From Kitasatospora mediocidica KCTC 9733 (GTDB taxonomy: Bacteria; Actinomycetota; Actinomycetes; Streptomycetales; Streptomycetaceae): DNA of 64,000 bases. Shown here one piece after another: positions 33,398 to 41,722 of this stretch. Where the stretch lies: the NCBI RefSeq assembly GCF_000744225.1, contig NZ_JQLN01000002.1, forward strand, positions 124,001-188,000, given 5' to 3'. The translations under genes were made by a program, and so were the position numbers. Within the stretch, counting starts at the first letter, position 1, and the number at the start of each line of letters is the position of its first letter. The notes beneath the pieces are model-generated. The model had not been told where the DNA came from. It did no database searches and saw only the letters and a list, made by a program, of their open reading frames with translations.

Positions 33398-33440
33398 TTG
33401 ACACCAGATTAGCCTAAGTACTTAATAGAGAAGTACTTAG
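33398..33440. promoter_or_regulatory. Divergent promoter with MarR operator
   Basis: TTGACA at 33398-33403 followed by the perfect dyad CTAAGTACTT-N7-AAGTACTTAG (33414-33440), which covers the likely -10 (TTAATA or TAATAG). Each half-site is itself near-palindromic (AAGTACTT). The AT-rich block stands out sharply from its surroundings. Confidence 0.8.
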
Positions 33441-33482
33441 CAATAGCGCCGGACCCGGCGAGGCAAGAAGCGAGGACACCTC

Positions 33483-34721
33483 ATGACGACACGATCCACC
33501 GGCCAGAGCTGGGCCCTGGACATCGCCCTGGCCCAGGGCGGCTTCGACGCCCTGCACCCCCAGGCCAAGGGCACCCTGGAGCAGCTCGGTCACGACCACA
33601 CCGACTTCGACAAGGTCTTCGAGCTGGTGCGCAGCGGTGCCATGCTCCCCAAGGCCTGGGCCACCGTGGCCGGACAGGCCGAGGAGCGCGCCGCCCACCA
33701 CGAGAGCGGCGGCTTCGCGCAGACCGCCGCCGACCTGTACGTGCGGGCGGCCGTGATGTGGGGCCGGGCCCAGTACTCGATCTTCGACGCCGCCGACCCG
33801 CGCAAGCACGCGTTCCGCGAGCACGCCGACCACTGCGTGCGGCGCCTGGGCGCGCTGCGCGGGGACCGGGTGCGCCGGGTGGTCCTGGACTTCGAGGGCG
33901 GCCAGATCTTCGGCCTGCTGCACCTGCCGGCCGGCCAGGTGAAGGGCGCCCCCGCGGTCATCCTCGGGCCGGGGATGGACATGATCAAGGAGGACTACAT
34001 CTACGCGGCCGAGCGGTACTACACCTCGCGCGGCATCGTCGCCCTGTCCATCGAGGGCCCGGGTCAGGGCGAGACCCGGGCGAACGGGCTGACCGTCGAC
34101 CTGGCCAACTACGAGCGGGCGATCGGCCGTTACGTCGACCACCTGGCCTCGCTGTCGGAGGTCGACGCGGCGCGGATCGGCATGTTCGGCATCTCGATGA
34201 GCGGCTACTGGGGTTCCCGCGCCGCCGCCACCGACCGCCGGATCGCCGCGCTGGCCGCCTTCGAGGCCGTCACCGGCGACTTCCGGACGATCTTCGAGCG
34301 GGCCCAGCCCACCTTCAAGAACAACTACATGTTCATGGCCGGCTACACCGACGAGGACGCCTTCGACCGCGAGCTGGTCGCCCGTATGCCGCTCGGCGAC
34401 CTGGTCCGGGAGATCGCCTGCCCGGTCCTGTACGGCATCGGCGAGTTCGACGAGCTCACCCAGCTGGAACAGGCGCTGGCCGGCTTCGAGCTGATCCGCG
34501 CGCCCAAGGAGATGCGCGTCTACGAGGACGAGTTCCACCCGCTGGGCGGCGTGGCGGCCGAGGTCTTCCGGTTCGCCGCCGAGTGGCTGGAGCGCGCCCT
34601 GAACGGTGAGTTCGCCGAGCCCGGGCGTGACGTGCGGCACTACGTCCACCGCGACGGCCGCACCACGGACGGCACCGCCAACCCGACCTGGTGGCTCGGC
34701 GCCGAGCCCGCCCGCCCGTAG
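33483..34721 (+). CDS. Alpha/beta hydrolase, FrsA/DHPON-hydrolase type
   Basis: Two-part hydrolase of 412 residues. A helical N-terminal domain (1-135) is followed by an alpha/beta core with VILGPGMDMIKEDY, ALSIEGPGQGETR and the nucleophile elbow FGISMSGYWGSRAA. The acid is likely in GIGEFDELT and the histidine in EDEFHPLGG. This arrangement resembles 2,6-dihydroxypseudooxynicotine hydrolase and DUF1100/FrsA proteins, which cleave C-C or ester bonds of aromatic ketones. It is divergent from a MarR gene with a shared operator, so it is probably induced by its aromatic substrate. GAGGA precedes ATG 33483. Confidence 0.85.
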   Translation: MTTRSTGQSWALDIALAQGGFDALHPQAKGTLEQLGHDHTDFDKVFELVRSGAMLPKAWATVAGQAEERAAHHESGGFAQTAADLYVRAAVMWGRAQYSIFDAADPRKHAFREHADHCVRRLGALRGDRVRRVVLDFEGGQIFGLLHLPAGQVKGAPAVILGPGMDMIKEDYIYAAERYYTSRGIVALSIEGPGQGETRANGLTVDLANYERAIGRYVDHLASLSEVDAARIGMFGISMSGYWGSRAAATDRRIAALAAFEAVTGDFRTIFERAQPTFKNNYMFMAGYTDEDAFDRELVARMPLGDLVREIACPVLYGIGEFDELTQLEQALAGFELIRAPKEMRVYEDEFHPLGGVAAEVFRFAAEWLERALNGEFAEPGRDVRHYVHRDGRTTDGTANPTWWLGAEPARP

Positions 34722-34723
34722 CC

Positions 34724-34756
34724 GGGAACGACGGCGGGAACGACGGCGGGAACGAC
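34724..34756. repeat. 12-bp tandem repeat
   Basis: GGGAACGACGGC twice plus a 9-base partial third copy, immediately after the hydrolase stop codon and before the terminator. Confidence 0.7.
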
Positions 34757-34790
34757 TCAGGGCCTCCCCACCGAAGTGAGAAGGCCCTGA
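34757..34790. terminator. Bidirectional terminator between hydrolase and second tRNA-Lys
   Basis: TCAGGGCCT / AGGCCCTGA (9 bp) with a partly paired loop. It serves the plus-strand hydrolase and the minus-strand tRNA, whose 3' end is 8 bases away. Confidence 0.75.
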
Positions 34791-34798
34791 ATCCGCTG

Positions 34799-34872
34799 TG
34801 CGCCGCCAGGGACTCGAACCCCGGACCCGCTGATTAAGAGTCAGCTGCTCTAACCAACTGAGCTAGCGGCGC
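34799..34872 (-). tRNA. tRNA-Lys (anticodon CTT), second copy
   Basis: Identical over all 74 nt to the gene at 31274-31347 and in the same orientation, with its own downstream hairpin. The anticodon loop CTCTTAA reads AAG. Confidence 0.95.
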
Positions 34873-35091
34873 CTGCTGACCCGGAGAACATTACACGCAG
34901 ATGAGGGATCCACCGAATCGTGGCCGGGGTGCCACGGTGCGTGCCGCCCGGAGGCCGGACGGGCAGGGATTCTGCCCGTCCGGACGTCCGGGAGCGCAGT
35001 TGTGAACGATTCCGCCCGGGACACGTACGTCCTGGCCGGTGGCTGGGCTAGCGTCTGGCGCAGTCGACCGCCGCACGCCCGTCGGGGTGGG

Positions 35092-36201
35092 TCATGCGGT
35101 GGCCGGCGCGTCGGCGCCGTCGTCGGGTTCGGTGGTGTCGAGTGGGCGGTCCGGGGTGGTCAGCCCCAGGCGTTCGGCGAGTGCGCCGGCCTGGAAGCGG
35201 CTCTGGGCGCCGAGCTGTTCGAGCAGCTCGGCGATGTGGCGCCGGCAGGTTCGGGTGGACATTCCGAGCCTGCGGGCGATCACGTCGTCCTTGACGCCGT
35301 CCGCGAGGAGTGTCGCGATGGTGTGTTTGACCGCTTCGGAGACGGTGCGGGCGGCGGCCGGACCGGTGGCGAACGGGACGGCCTGGCCCCACTCGTTGTC
35401 GAAGAGCTTGATCAGGAAGGCGACCATCGACGGCTCGCGGACCACCAAGGCCCCGCCCGTCTCCAGACGGGCCGGGACGAAGGCGGTCAGCCGGTCGACG
35501 ATGATCATCTGACTGGGTACCTCGGCACGGGTGCGGATCTCCGCGCCGGCGGCGAGGATCACATCCGCGTACGAACGAGTCGGCTGGTGGAAACGGGTGA
35601 GGTGCTGGTAGATGCTGCGCAGCCGCACGCCGCGGTTGAGCATCGCAGTGTCCCGGGCGAGGGACTCGTAGAGCGCCGCCTCCGGGTGGCCGCCGCCGGG
35701 CTGGATGGCGAGCACCTCCAGGGTGCAGTTGGCCACGGCGTCGCTCAGCGCCGCCCGGACCATGTGCATGTCCTCCAGTAGCTGGAAGGCGCCGGCGGTA
35801 CGGTCGCGGCCGTCCAGGTAGAGCGGGCTGAGGGTGGACAGGTCCGCCTTGAGCTGGTCGAGCCTGGCCTGCCGGTCGCGGATCGCGGCCTCGGCGGCCC
35901 GCAGCTCCGCCTCCTCCGCCCCCAGCAGCTGGGCGGTCGCGGCCTCCGGGCTGACCGGTACCAGCCGGTCCGGATGCTCCTCGTGCGGGCGCAGGAGGTG
36001 CAGAGCGGCCAGCGTGTCCAGGGCGTCCTGGCAGTGGGCCGGCTCCAGGCCCAGCTCGGTGGCGGCCGTGCCGACGTACGCGGCTTCCATGTGTCCGCTG
36101 CGTACGACCCAGCCGTAGAGCGACTGGGCCCGCTCGTCCAGCCGTGGAGACGGAGCTGCGCGCTCGGCGCGATCTGGCATGCCCGAAATGGGCCGGTTCA
36201 T
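35092..36201 (-). CDS. TrmB-like / LuxR-type HTH regulator
   Basis: DNA-binding regulator of 369 residues. The N-terminal 25-90 region (ERAQSLYGWVVRSGHMEAAY) looks like a TrmB-type winged helix. A coiled segment (around 95-130, AAEAAIRDRQARLDQLKADL) comes next. The middle domain (about 140-280) resembles the phospholipase-D-like sensor part of TrmB proteins (TLEVLAIQPGG, RGVRLRSIYQHLTRFHQPTRS). The C-terminal LuxR-type HTH has DDVIARRLGMSTRTCRRHI. It is transcribed away from a gene for a small secreted peptide with a 146-bp shared upstream region. It may control that gene, or sense its product; both are inference. Confidence 0.82.
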   Translation of the reverse strand: MNRPISGMPDRAERAAPSPRLDERAQSLYGWVVRSGHMEAAYVGTAATELGLEPAHCQDALDTLAALHLLRPHEEHPDRLVPVSPEAATAQLLGAEEAELRAAEAAIRDRQARLDQLKADLSTLSPLYLDGRDRTAGAFQLLEDMHMVRAALSDAVANCTLEVLAIQPGGGHPEAALYESLARDTAMLNRGVRLRSIYQHLTRFHQPTRSYADVILAAGAEIRTRAEVPSQMIIVDRLTAFVPARLETGGALVVREPSMVAFLIKLFDNEWGQAVPFATGPAAARTVSEAVKHTIATLLADGVKDDVIARRLGMSTRTCRRHIAELLEQLGAQSRFQAGALAERLGLTTPDRPLDTTEPDDGADAPATA

Positions 36202-36347
36202 CCATCCCTCCCCTGTTGGGCGTCACCTTTATGATCCCCGAACGCTCTGGTCCTCCGTGCACACCCCCTGCGACCCTCTAGCTGGGAAAGAGACCTGAAG
36301 CGCCTGGTCGAGAGGCCGGCGCACGAGTAAGACCTGGGGATTCACCG

Positions 36348-36566
36348 ATGAAGACAGCTCGCACTCTCGCAGTCATGGGTATCGGCGTTCTGGCGTTCCT
36401 GGGGGTGCAGGCGGCCGGTCCGCAGCAGACGGCTCCGGCCGGTCAGGGCACCTCGGTGACGGCGATGAACACCAGCTGGGGCTGGCCGGTCTGCATTCCG
36501 GGCGACAAGCACGACGCGTGCCACCGGACCTCGCCGTTCCCCAGCTTCCCGACCCACGGCGCGTAG
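36348..36566 (+). CDS. Small secreted peptide with two cysteines
   Basis: A 72-residue precursor of no recognised family. It has a clear signal sequence (MKTARTLAVMGIGVLAFLGV) with a probable signal-peptidase site around VQA/AG. About 48 mature residues would follow: a Gln/Pro/Gly-rich part, then MNTSWGWPVCIPGDKHDAC with two cysteines nine residues apart, ending in SPFPSFPTHGA. One disulfide loop is likely. No lanthipeptide, lasso or other modifying enzyme is adjacent. It is flanked by two LuxR-type regulators, one divergent and one 51 bp downstream on the same strand. A signalling or export-sensing peptide is my inference. Confidence 0.6.
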   Translation: MKTARTLAVMGIGVLAFLGVQAAGPQQTAPAGQGTSVTAMNTSWGWPVCIPGDKHDACHRTSPFPSFPTHGA

Positions 36567-36617
36567 TCGCCGGCGACGGCGGCCGCACTGACGAGAACCT
36601 CGCACGGAGGGGCGTTC

Positions 36618-37322
36618 ATGCAGCAGACACTCACACACCCGGGTGAGCGGGCGACACGGTCGCAGGCTCCCACCGAGGCCCCGGCCGGCCCAGCGGTCGA
36701 CACGGTGACCGTTGCCGTGCACGCCGCCGACCCGATCTCCCGGGCCGGCGCGGCGCAGCAGCTGCGCGACCACCCGGGGATCAGGGTGGTGGCCGAGGAC
36801 GCGGCCGAGCCCGCGGCGGTGGGCGTGGTGGTCGCCGACACGGTGGACGACGCGGTCCTGACGACGCTGCGCGGGCTGGCCCGGCAGAGCTCCGGGCGCG
36901 TCGTCCTGGTGGTCGGGCAGATCGGGCAGACCCGGCTGCTCGACGTGGTGAGCTGCGGGGTCGGCACGATCCTGTGGCGCCACCAGGCCGGCAGCGACCA
37001 GCTGGCCCGGGGCGTGCTGGCCGCGGCCAAGGGGCGCGGCGAGGTCCCCGCCGACCTGCTGGGCCGCCTGCTCGGCGAGGTCGCCGCGATGTCGCGCGAG
37101 GGCGTGCCCGCCGGGGGCGTCCCCGCACGGACCGCGCTCGGCGACCGGGAGGTGGACGTGCTGCGGCTGATCGCGGACGGTCTGGAGACCGCCGAGATCG
37201 CCAGCCGGCTGTTCTTCTCCGAGCGGACCGTGAAGAACGTGCTGCACGGTCTGACCAGCCGGCTCAACCTGCGCAACCGCGCCCACGCGGTCGCGTACGC
37301 CCTGCGGGCCGGGTACCTCTAG
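36618..37322 (+). CDS. Atypical LuxR/NarL-type orphan regulator
   Basis: A 234-residue regulator. Residues 28-150 resemble a receiver domain (VTVAVHAADPISRAGAAQQL, then VGVVVADT, then GVGTILWRHQ). The acidic pocket is incomplete: AAD replaces the DD/ED pair, and the phospho-acceptor position (VVVADT) is unclear. The C-terminal LuxR HTH is intact (GDREVDVLRLIADGLETAEI, FFSERTVKNVLHGL). It has no cognate kinase next to it. It follows the secreted-peptide gene by 51 bp with GGAGG upstream of the ATG, so the two are probably co-transcribed. Its TAG stop overlaps the convergent ABC gene's stop in a shared CTAG. Confidence 0.82.
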   Translation: MQQTLTHPGERATRSQAPTEAPAGPAVDTVTVAVHAADPISRAGAAQQLRDHPGIRVVAEDAAEPAAVGVVVADTVDDAVLTTLRGLARQSSGRVVLVVGQIGQTRLLDVVSCGVGTILWRHQAGSDQLARGVLAAAKGRGEVPADLLGRLLGEVAAMSREGVPAGGVPARTALGDREVDVLRLIADGLETAEIASRLFFSERTVKNVLHGLTSRLNLRNRAHAVAYALRAGYL

Positions 37323-39385
37323 GCCTGGCCCTCGGTGGGGTAGTGGCAGGCGGCTGCGTGGTCGGCGTCCGGGGCGGCGTCGAGCAGGACGGGGGACTCC
37401 TGCTCGCAGCGGGTGCGCAGCTCGGGGGCGAGTGCCGTATAGACGGCGCAGCGGCCGCGGAACCGGCAGCCGGCCCGGCGTTCGGTCGGGCTCGGCGGGT
37501 CGCCGGCCAACAGGACGCGCTCGCGGGCTCGTTCGGCGACCGGGTCGGGCAGTGGGACGGCCGACAGCAGGGCCCGGGTGTACGGGTGGCGCGGCGTGTT
37601 GAAGACCGCCTCCACCGAGCCCTGCTCGACCGTGCGTCCCAGGTACATCACGCTGACCCGGTCGGCGAGGTGCCGGATCACCGACAGGTCGTGTGACACG
37701 AACAGGTAGGCCAGGCCGAGTTCGGCCTTGAGCCGTTGCAGCAGGTTCAGCACGCCGGCCTGGATCGAGACGTCCAGCGCGGACACCGGCTCGTCCAGCA
37801 CCAGGAGTTGCGGCTCGACCGCCAACGCCCTTGCGATCGAGATCCGTTGACGCTGTCCGCCGGAGAACTCGTGCGGGTAGCGGCTCGCGTGCGCGGGCTC
37901 CAGGCCCACCAGGCGCAGCAGGTCGGGGATCCGCCGGTCGATCTCCGGCTTCGGCGTCCGCTGGGCGCGCAGCGGTTCGGCGATCACGTCGCCGATCGGC
38001 ATCCGCGGGTCGAGGCTGGCCATCGGGTCCTGGAAGACGATCTGGAGCTGGGCGCGCAGCCGGTGGACGGCGGCCCGGTCGAGGCCGGCGGTGTCCTGGC
38101 CGAGCAGCTCGATCCGGCCGGCCTCGGGCCGGGCCAGGCCCAGCACCTCGAAGAGCGTGGTCGACTTGCCGGAGCCCGACTCGCCCACCAGGCCCAGGGT
38201 TTCGCCGCGCCGGATGTCCAACTCGACACCGTCGACGGCGTACACCTCGCCGACCCTGCGCTTGAAGACGGCGCCCTTGAGGATCGGGAAGGTCTTGGTC
38301 AGGCCGGAGACCCGCAACACCGGCTCGCGGTCGGCCCGTAGCGGCGCCAGTGCGCTCGGCGGGACGTCCGGGACGGGGTAGACCTCGGCGGGCGCGGGCC
38401 GCCGCTCGGCGAGTTCGTCCGCCCGCACGCACGCGGCCAAGTGCGACTCGGGACCGGTGAGTTGCGGCTCGCCAGTCAGGCAGCGGTCCTCGGCCAGCGG
38501 GCAGCGCGGGGCGAACGGGCAGCCGCCGGTCAGCTGGGACGGCGCCGGCGGGGTGCCGGGAATCGGCACCAGCGGGCCGCCGCGGGTGTCCAACCGCGGT
38601 ACGGCGCCGATCAGTCCGAGCGTGTACGGGTGCCGGGGCGCGGCGAACAGCTCGTCCACGCCGGCCGTCTCCACCACCCGCCCGGCGTACATCACCGCGA
38701 CCCGGTCGGCCATCTGGGCGATCACCCCGAGGTCGTGGCTGACCAGGACGAGCGCGGCGCCGGTCTCCCGCTGGGCGGTCCGCAGCACGTCCAGCACCTG
38801 GGCCTGAATGGTGACGTCGAGGGCGGTGGTGGGCTCGTCGGCGAGCAGGATGTCCGGCTCGTTGGCCACCGCCATGGCGATCATCGCGCGCTGTCGCATG
38901 CCGCCGGAGAACTCGTGCGGGAAGCTGTCGAGGGCCCGGACCGGGTCCGGAATGCCGACCAGGTCCAGGAGTTCGGCCGCCCGGCGGCGGGCGGCGGCCT
39001 TGTCGACCTTCTGGTGGACCAGCACCGCCTCGGCGATCTGGTCGCCGATCCGGTAGACCGGGGTGAAGGCGGAGAGCGGGTCCTGGAAGACCATCGCGAT
39101 CCGGCTGCCGCGGATCCGGGCCAGTTCGCGGCCCGGCAGCCCGACGAGTTCGCGCCCGTCCAGCTCGACCGAGCCGGTGATGCCGGCGGTGCCGGGCAGC
39201 AGCCCGAGGACGGCCAGCGCGGTGACCGACTTGCCCGAGCCGGACTCGCCGACGATGCCCAGGGTCTCGCCGCGGCGCACCGTGAGGTCGACGCCGCGGA
39301 CGGCGGGGGTGGCGGCCCGGCCGCGGGCTCCGGCGAACTCGACCCGCAGGTCGCGGACGGTCAACAGCTCTGCGGGGGAGGTCAT
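37319..39385 (-). CDS. Fused dipeptide ABC transporter ATPase (DppD-DppF)
   Basis: Double ATPase of 688 residues that powers an oligopeptide/nickel-type importer. Both halves have complete sites: Walker A GIVGESGSGKSVTA and GLVGESGSGKSTTL, signatures FSGGMRQRAMIAMA and FSGGQRQRISIARA, and Walker B DILLADEPTTALDV and LLVLDEPVSALDV. Each half ends in the Opp/Dpp C-terminal extension with its Cys-rich motif (GGCPFAPRCPLAEDRC; GCRFRGRCAVYT), which in related proteins can bind an iron-sulfur cluster. ATG 39385 overlaps the upstream permease stop (ATGA). The longest frame extends further upstream but is not supported. Confidence 0.95.
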   Translation of the reverse strand: MTSPAELLTVRDLRVEFAGARGRAATPAVRGVDLTVRRGETLGIVGESGSGKSVTALAVLGLLPGTAGITGSVELDGRELVGLPGRELARIRGSRIAMVFQDPLSAFTPVYRIGDQIAEAVLVHQKVDKAAARRRAAELLDLVGIPDPVRALDSFPHEFSGGMRQRAMIAMAVANEPDILLADEPTTALDVTIQAQVLDVLRTAQRETGAALVLVSHDLGVIAQMADRVAVMYAGRVVETAGVDELFAAPRHPYTLGLIGAVPRLDTRGGPLVPIPGTPPAPSQLTGGCPFAPRCPLAEDRCLTGEPQLTGPESHLAACVRADELAERRPAPAEVYPVPDVPPSALAPLRADREPVLRVSGLTKTFPILKGAVFKRRVGEVYAVDGVELDIRRGETLGLVGESGSGKSTTLFEVLGLARPEAGRIELLGQDTAGLDRAAVHRLRAQLQIVFQDPMASLDPRMPIGDVIAEPLRAQRTPKPEIDRRIPDLLRLVGLEPAHASRYPHEFSGGQRQRISIARALAVEPQLLVLDEPVSALDVSIQAGVLNLLQRLKAELGLAYLFVSHDLSVIRHLADRVSVMYLGRTVEQGSVEAVFNTPRHPYTRALLSAVPLPDPVAERARERVLLAGDPPSPTERRAGCRFRGRCAVYTALAPELRTRCEQESPVLLDAAPDADHAAACHYPTEGQA

Positions 39386-40371
39386 CGGGAGCCCTTGGGG
39401 GTGCGAGTGGAGCGGCTGAGGCGGGCGGCGCGGCGGGACGGGGCCCGGCCGGCCTCGGCGGTCGGGTCGAGCGCGTCGCGCAGGCCGTCGCCGATCAGGT
39501 TGACGGCCAGCACGAAGAGCACCAGCAGTCCGGCCGCGAAGTAGAACATCCACGGATAGGTGGGCGCGGCGTCCGTCCCGTCGGCTATCAGGGTGCCGAG
39601 CGAGACGTCCGGCGCCTTGACGCCGAAGCCGAAGTAGGAGAGCGCGGTCTCGCTCATCACGGCCGAGCCGACCGCGATGGTGGCGTCCACGATGAGGTAC
39701 GAGGCGGCGTTCGGCAGGATGTGCCGCAGGATGATCCGCAGCGGCCGCACCCCCATGAACTGCGCGGCGCGCACGAACTCGCGCTCCTTCAGGGAGATGG
39801 TCATCGACCGCACGACGCGGGCGGTGATCATCCAGTTGAAGGCGGCGAGCAGCACCACGAAGGCGATCCAGCCGGTGTTCTTCAGCCGGGGCGAGATGAT
39901 GGTGATCACCAGGAAGCTGGGGAAGACCAGCATCAGGTCGACGAAGAAGATCAGCAAGCGGTCCGTCCAGCCGCCGAAGTACCCGGCGCAGGCGCCGACC
40001 AGGCCGGCCACCACGGTGGAGAGCAGGGCGACCAGCAGGCCGATGATCAGCGACTTCTGCAGGCCGCGCAGGGTCTGCGCGTAGACGTCCTGGCCGAGTC
40101 CGCCGGTGCCGAACCAGTGGGTGGCGGACGGCGGTTGGCGCATGGCCGCGTAGTCGATGTCGGTGTAGTGCCAGTGCGTCAGGTACGGCCCGACGAAGGC
40201 CAGCAGGAAGAGCAGCAGCACGATCACCGTGCCTGCCACCGCTCCCCGGGCGGCCAGCAGCCGGCCGAGCACCAGCCTGCCGCGCCCGGCCGGCGCCGCG
40301 TCGGCGACGGTCGTCGGGGCGTTCTCGATCACTGCGTCCGCCGTGGTCACGGTGGGTACGGCTCCCGTCAT
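39382..40371 (-). CDS. Dipeptide ABC transporter permease (DppC-like)
   Basis: Inner-membrane permease of 329 residues, with an Ala/Thr-rich cytoplasmic N-terminus and about six helices. It shows the OppC/DppC hallmarks HWFGTGGLGQDVYAQTLRGL and the EAA loop REFVRAAQFMGVRPLRIILRHILPN, which contacts the ATPase. The start overlaps the upstream permease stop and the stop overlaps the ATPase start, so all three are translationally coupled. Confidence 0.95.
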   Translation of the reverse strand: MTGAVPTVTTADAVIENAPTTVADAAPAGRGRLVLGRLLAARGAVAGTVIVLLLFLLAFVGPYLTHWHYTDIDYAAMRQPPSATHWFGTGGLGQDVYAQTLRGLQKSLIIGLLVALLSTVVAGLVGACAGYFGGWTDRLLIFFVDLMLVFPSFLVITIISPRLKNTGWIAFVVLLAAFNWMITARVVRSMTISLKEREFVRAAQFMGVRPLRIILRHILPNAASYLIVDATIAVGSAVMSETALSYFGFGVKAPDVSLGTLIADGTDAAPTYPWMFYFAAGLLVLFVLAVNLIGDGLRDALDPTAEAGRAPSRRAARLSRSTRTPKGSR

Positions 40372-41354
40372 CAGTGCCGGACCCGGGGGTCCAGGGCGGC
40401 GTGCAGCGCGTCGGCGACGAAGCCGGAGGCCAGCACCACCACGGCGGCGAAGAGGTTGACCGCGACCACCGCGTTGGTGTCGTTCTCGTTGATCGCGTTG
40501 ATGAACCATTCGCCCATGCCGTGCCAGCCGAAGATCGTCTCGGTGAAGGTGGCGCCGGTCAGGATGCCCAGGAAGCTGTAGGCGAAGAGGGTGGACATCG
40601 GGATGACGGCGGTGCGCAGCCCGTGCTTGACCAGCGCCCGGCGCCGGGTCAGGCCCTTGGCCTCGGCGGTGCGCAGGTAGTCCGAGCCGAGCACGTCGAG
40701 CATCGTGCCGCGCTGGTAGCGGCTGTAGGTGGCCAGGCCGCCGAGTGCCAGGGACAGCGTGGGCAGCAGCAGGTGGACGGCCCAGTCGGACAGGTGCGCG
40801 CCGAACCCGCCGGTCAGCCCGGGGGTCTCGTAGCCGGTGAAGTTGATCAGCTGATGCCCCGAGGCCTGGTTGAGCGCGATGGCACCGTTCTTCAGGAAGA
40901 GCGCCATCAGGAAGACCGGTGTGGACAGCACCACGAAGGAGAAGATCGTCAGCGCCCGGTCGGAGATCCGGTACTGGCGCACCGCGCTCCACGCCCCGCC
41001 GGCCACGCCGAGCAGCATCCCGAGCAGGCTGCCGATCAGCATCAGCCGCAGCGAGACCCAGATCCGGCGGCCGAACTCGGCGTTGACCGAGGTGTCGTTG
41101 ATGCTCCGGCCGAGGTCGCCGTGCAGTACCAGGTCGCTCGACCAGTGGCCGAACCGCTCCACGATCGGGGTGTGGTCGTTGATGCCGAGCGCGGTCAGCT
41201 GGCGGTCCACGGCGGCGGCGGACGGTCGCGGCTGCTTGGCCTCGAAGTAGGCCCGGGGGTTGAGCGAGGCGCTGGAGAGCGCGTAGGCGAGGAAGACCGA
41301 GACGACCAGGAGCAGCAGGTAGTAGGCGAGACGCTTCGCCAGATAGCGGAGCAT
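40371..41354 (-). CDS. Dipeptide ABC transporter permease (DppB-like)
   Basis: Inner-membrane permease of 327 residues from ATG 41354, giving LRYLAKRLAYYLLLLVVSVF, the usual OppB/DppB TM1. The large external loop contains DRQLTALGIN and GDLGRSIND. The EAA loop is SDYLRTAEAKGLTRRRALVK. A GTG at 41438 would add 28 residues without support. It is the first gene of the minus-strand permease/ATPase operon and is divergent from its binding-protein gene. Confidence 0.93.
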   Translation of the reverse strand: MLRYLAKRLAYYLLLLVVSVFLAYALSSASLNPRAYFEAKQPRPSAAAVDRQLTALGINDHTPIVERFGHWSSDLVLHGDLGRSINDTSVNAEFGRRIWVSLRLMLIGSLLGMLLGVAGGAWSAVRQYRISDRALTIFSFVVLSTPVFLMALFLKNGAIALNQASGHQLINFTGYETPGLTGGFGAHLSDWAVHLLLPTLSLALGGLATYSRYQRGTMLDVLGSDYLRTAEAKGLTRRRALVKHGLRTAVIPMSTLFAYSFLGILTGATFTETIFGWHGMGEWFINAINENDTNAVVAVNLFAAVVVLASGFVADALHAALDPRVRH

Positions 41355-41722
41355 CAGCGGCGCCCGGACCGGCGGGACCTGATCAACATGGAGATTTGCC
41401 TTCGCTCGTGGGGTGTTCGAGTCATCTTCGTGCAGCACGGATTCTGGGACCGGTGATCGGCCCGGTCAAGACCTGTGCGGCGAGCCGCTTCGCGGGGTAC
41501 GGCGAAGCGGCAGGTCAGAGTCTTTCAGCGCACTACGGACGGGGTGTGTCCGCAGTGTTTCCGCCTGTTTCGATCCGATCAGGTCTGAACATCAACCCCT
41601 GGTGGGCGAACTGATCCGCTGTTACCTTCTGCTGGCTGGGACACCGACTTGGCTGCCCACGCTCAAGCGTCGCCACACCTGGCGACCGAACCTGTCTTCG
41701 AAATCTCTTGGGGGAACCCTCC
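41355..41722. other. 368-bp divergent region between importer operon and binding protein
   Basis: No gene is seen. It contains a strong stem-loop at 41484-41511 (GCCGCTTCGC / GCGAAGCGGC, 8-base loop, extended by ACCTG/CAGGT) and a lower-GC stretch at 41560-41720. Promoters for both directions must lie here, but I cannot fix them. Confidence 0.5.

Noticed and set aside
36348..36566. The small peptide as a lanthipeptide or lasso-peptide precursor
   Set aside because: It has a signal sequence instead of a typical RiPP leader, and no modifying enzymes are adjacent.
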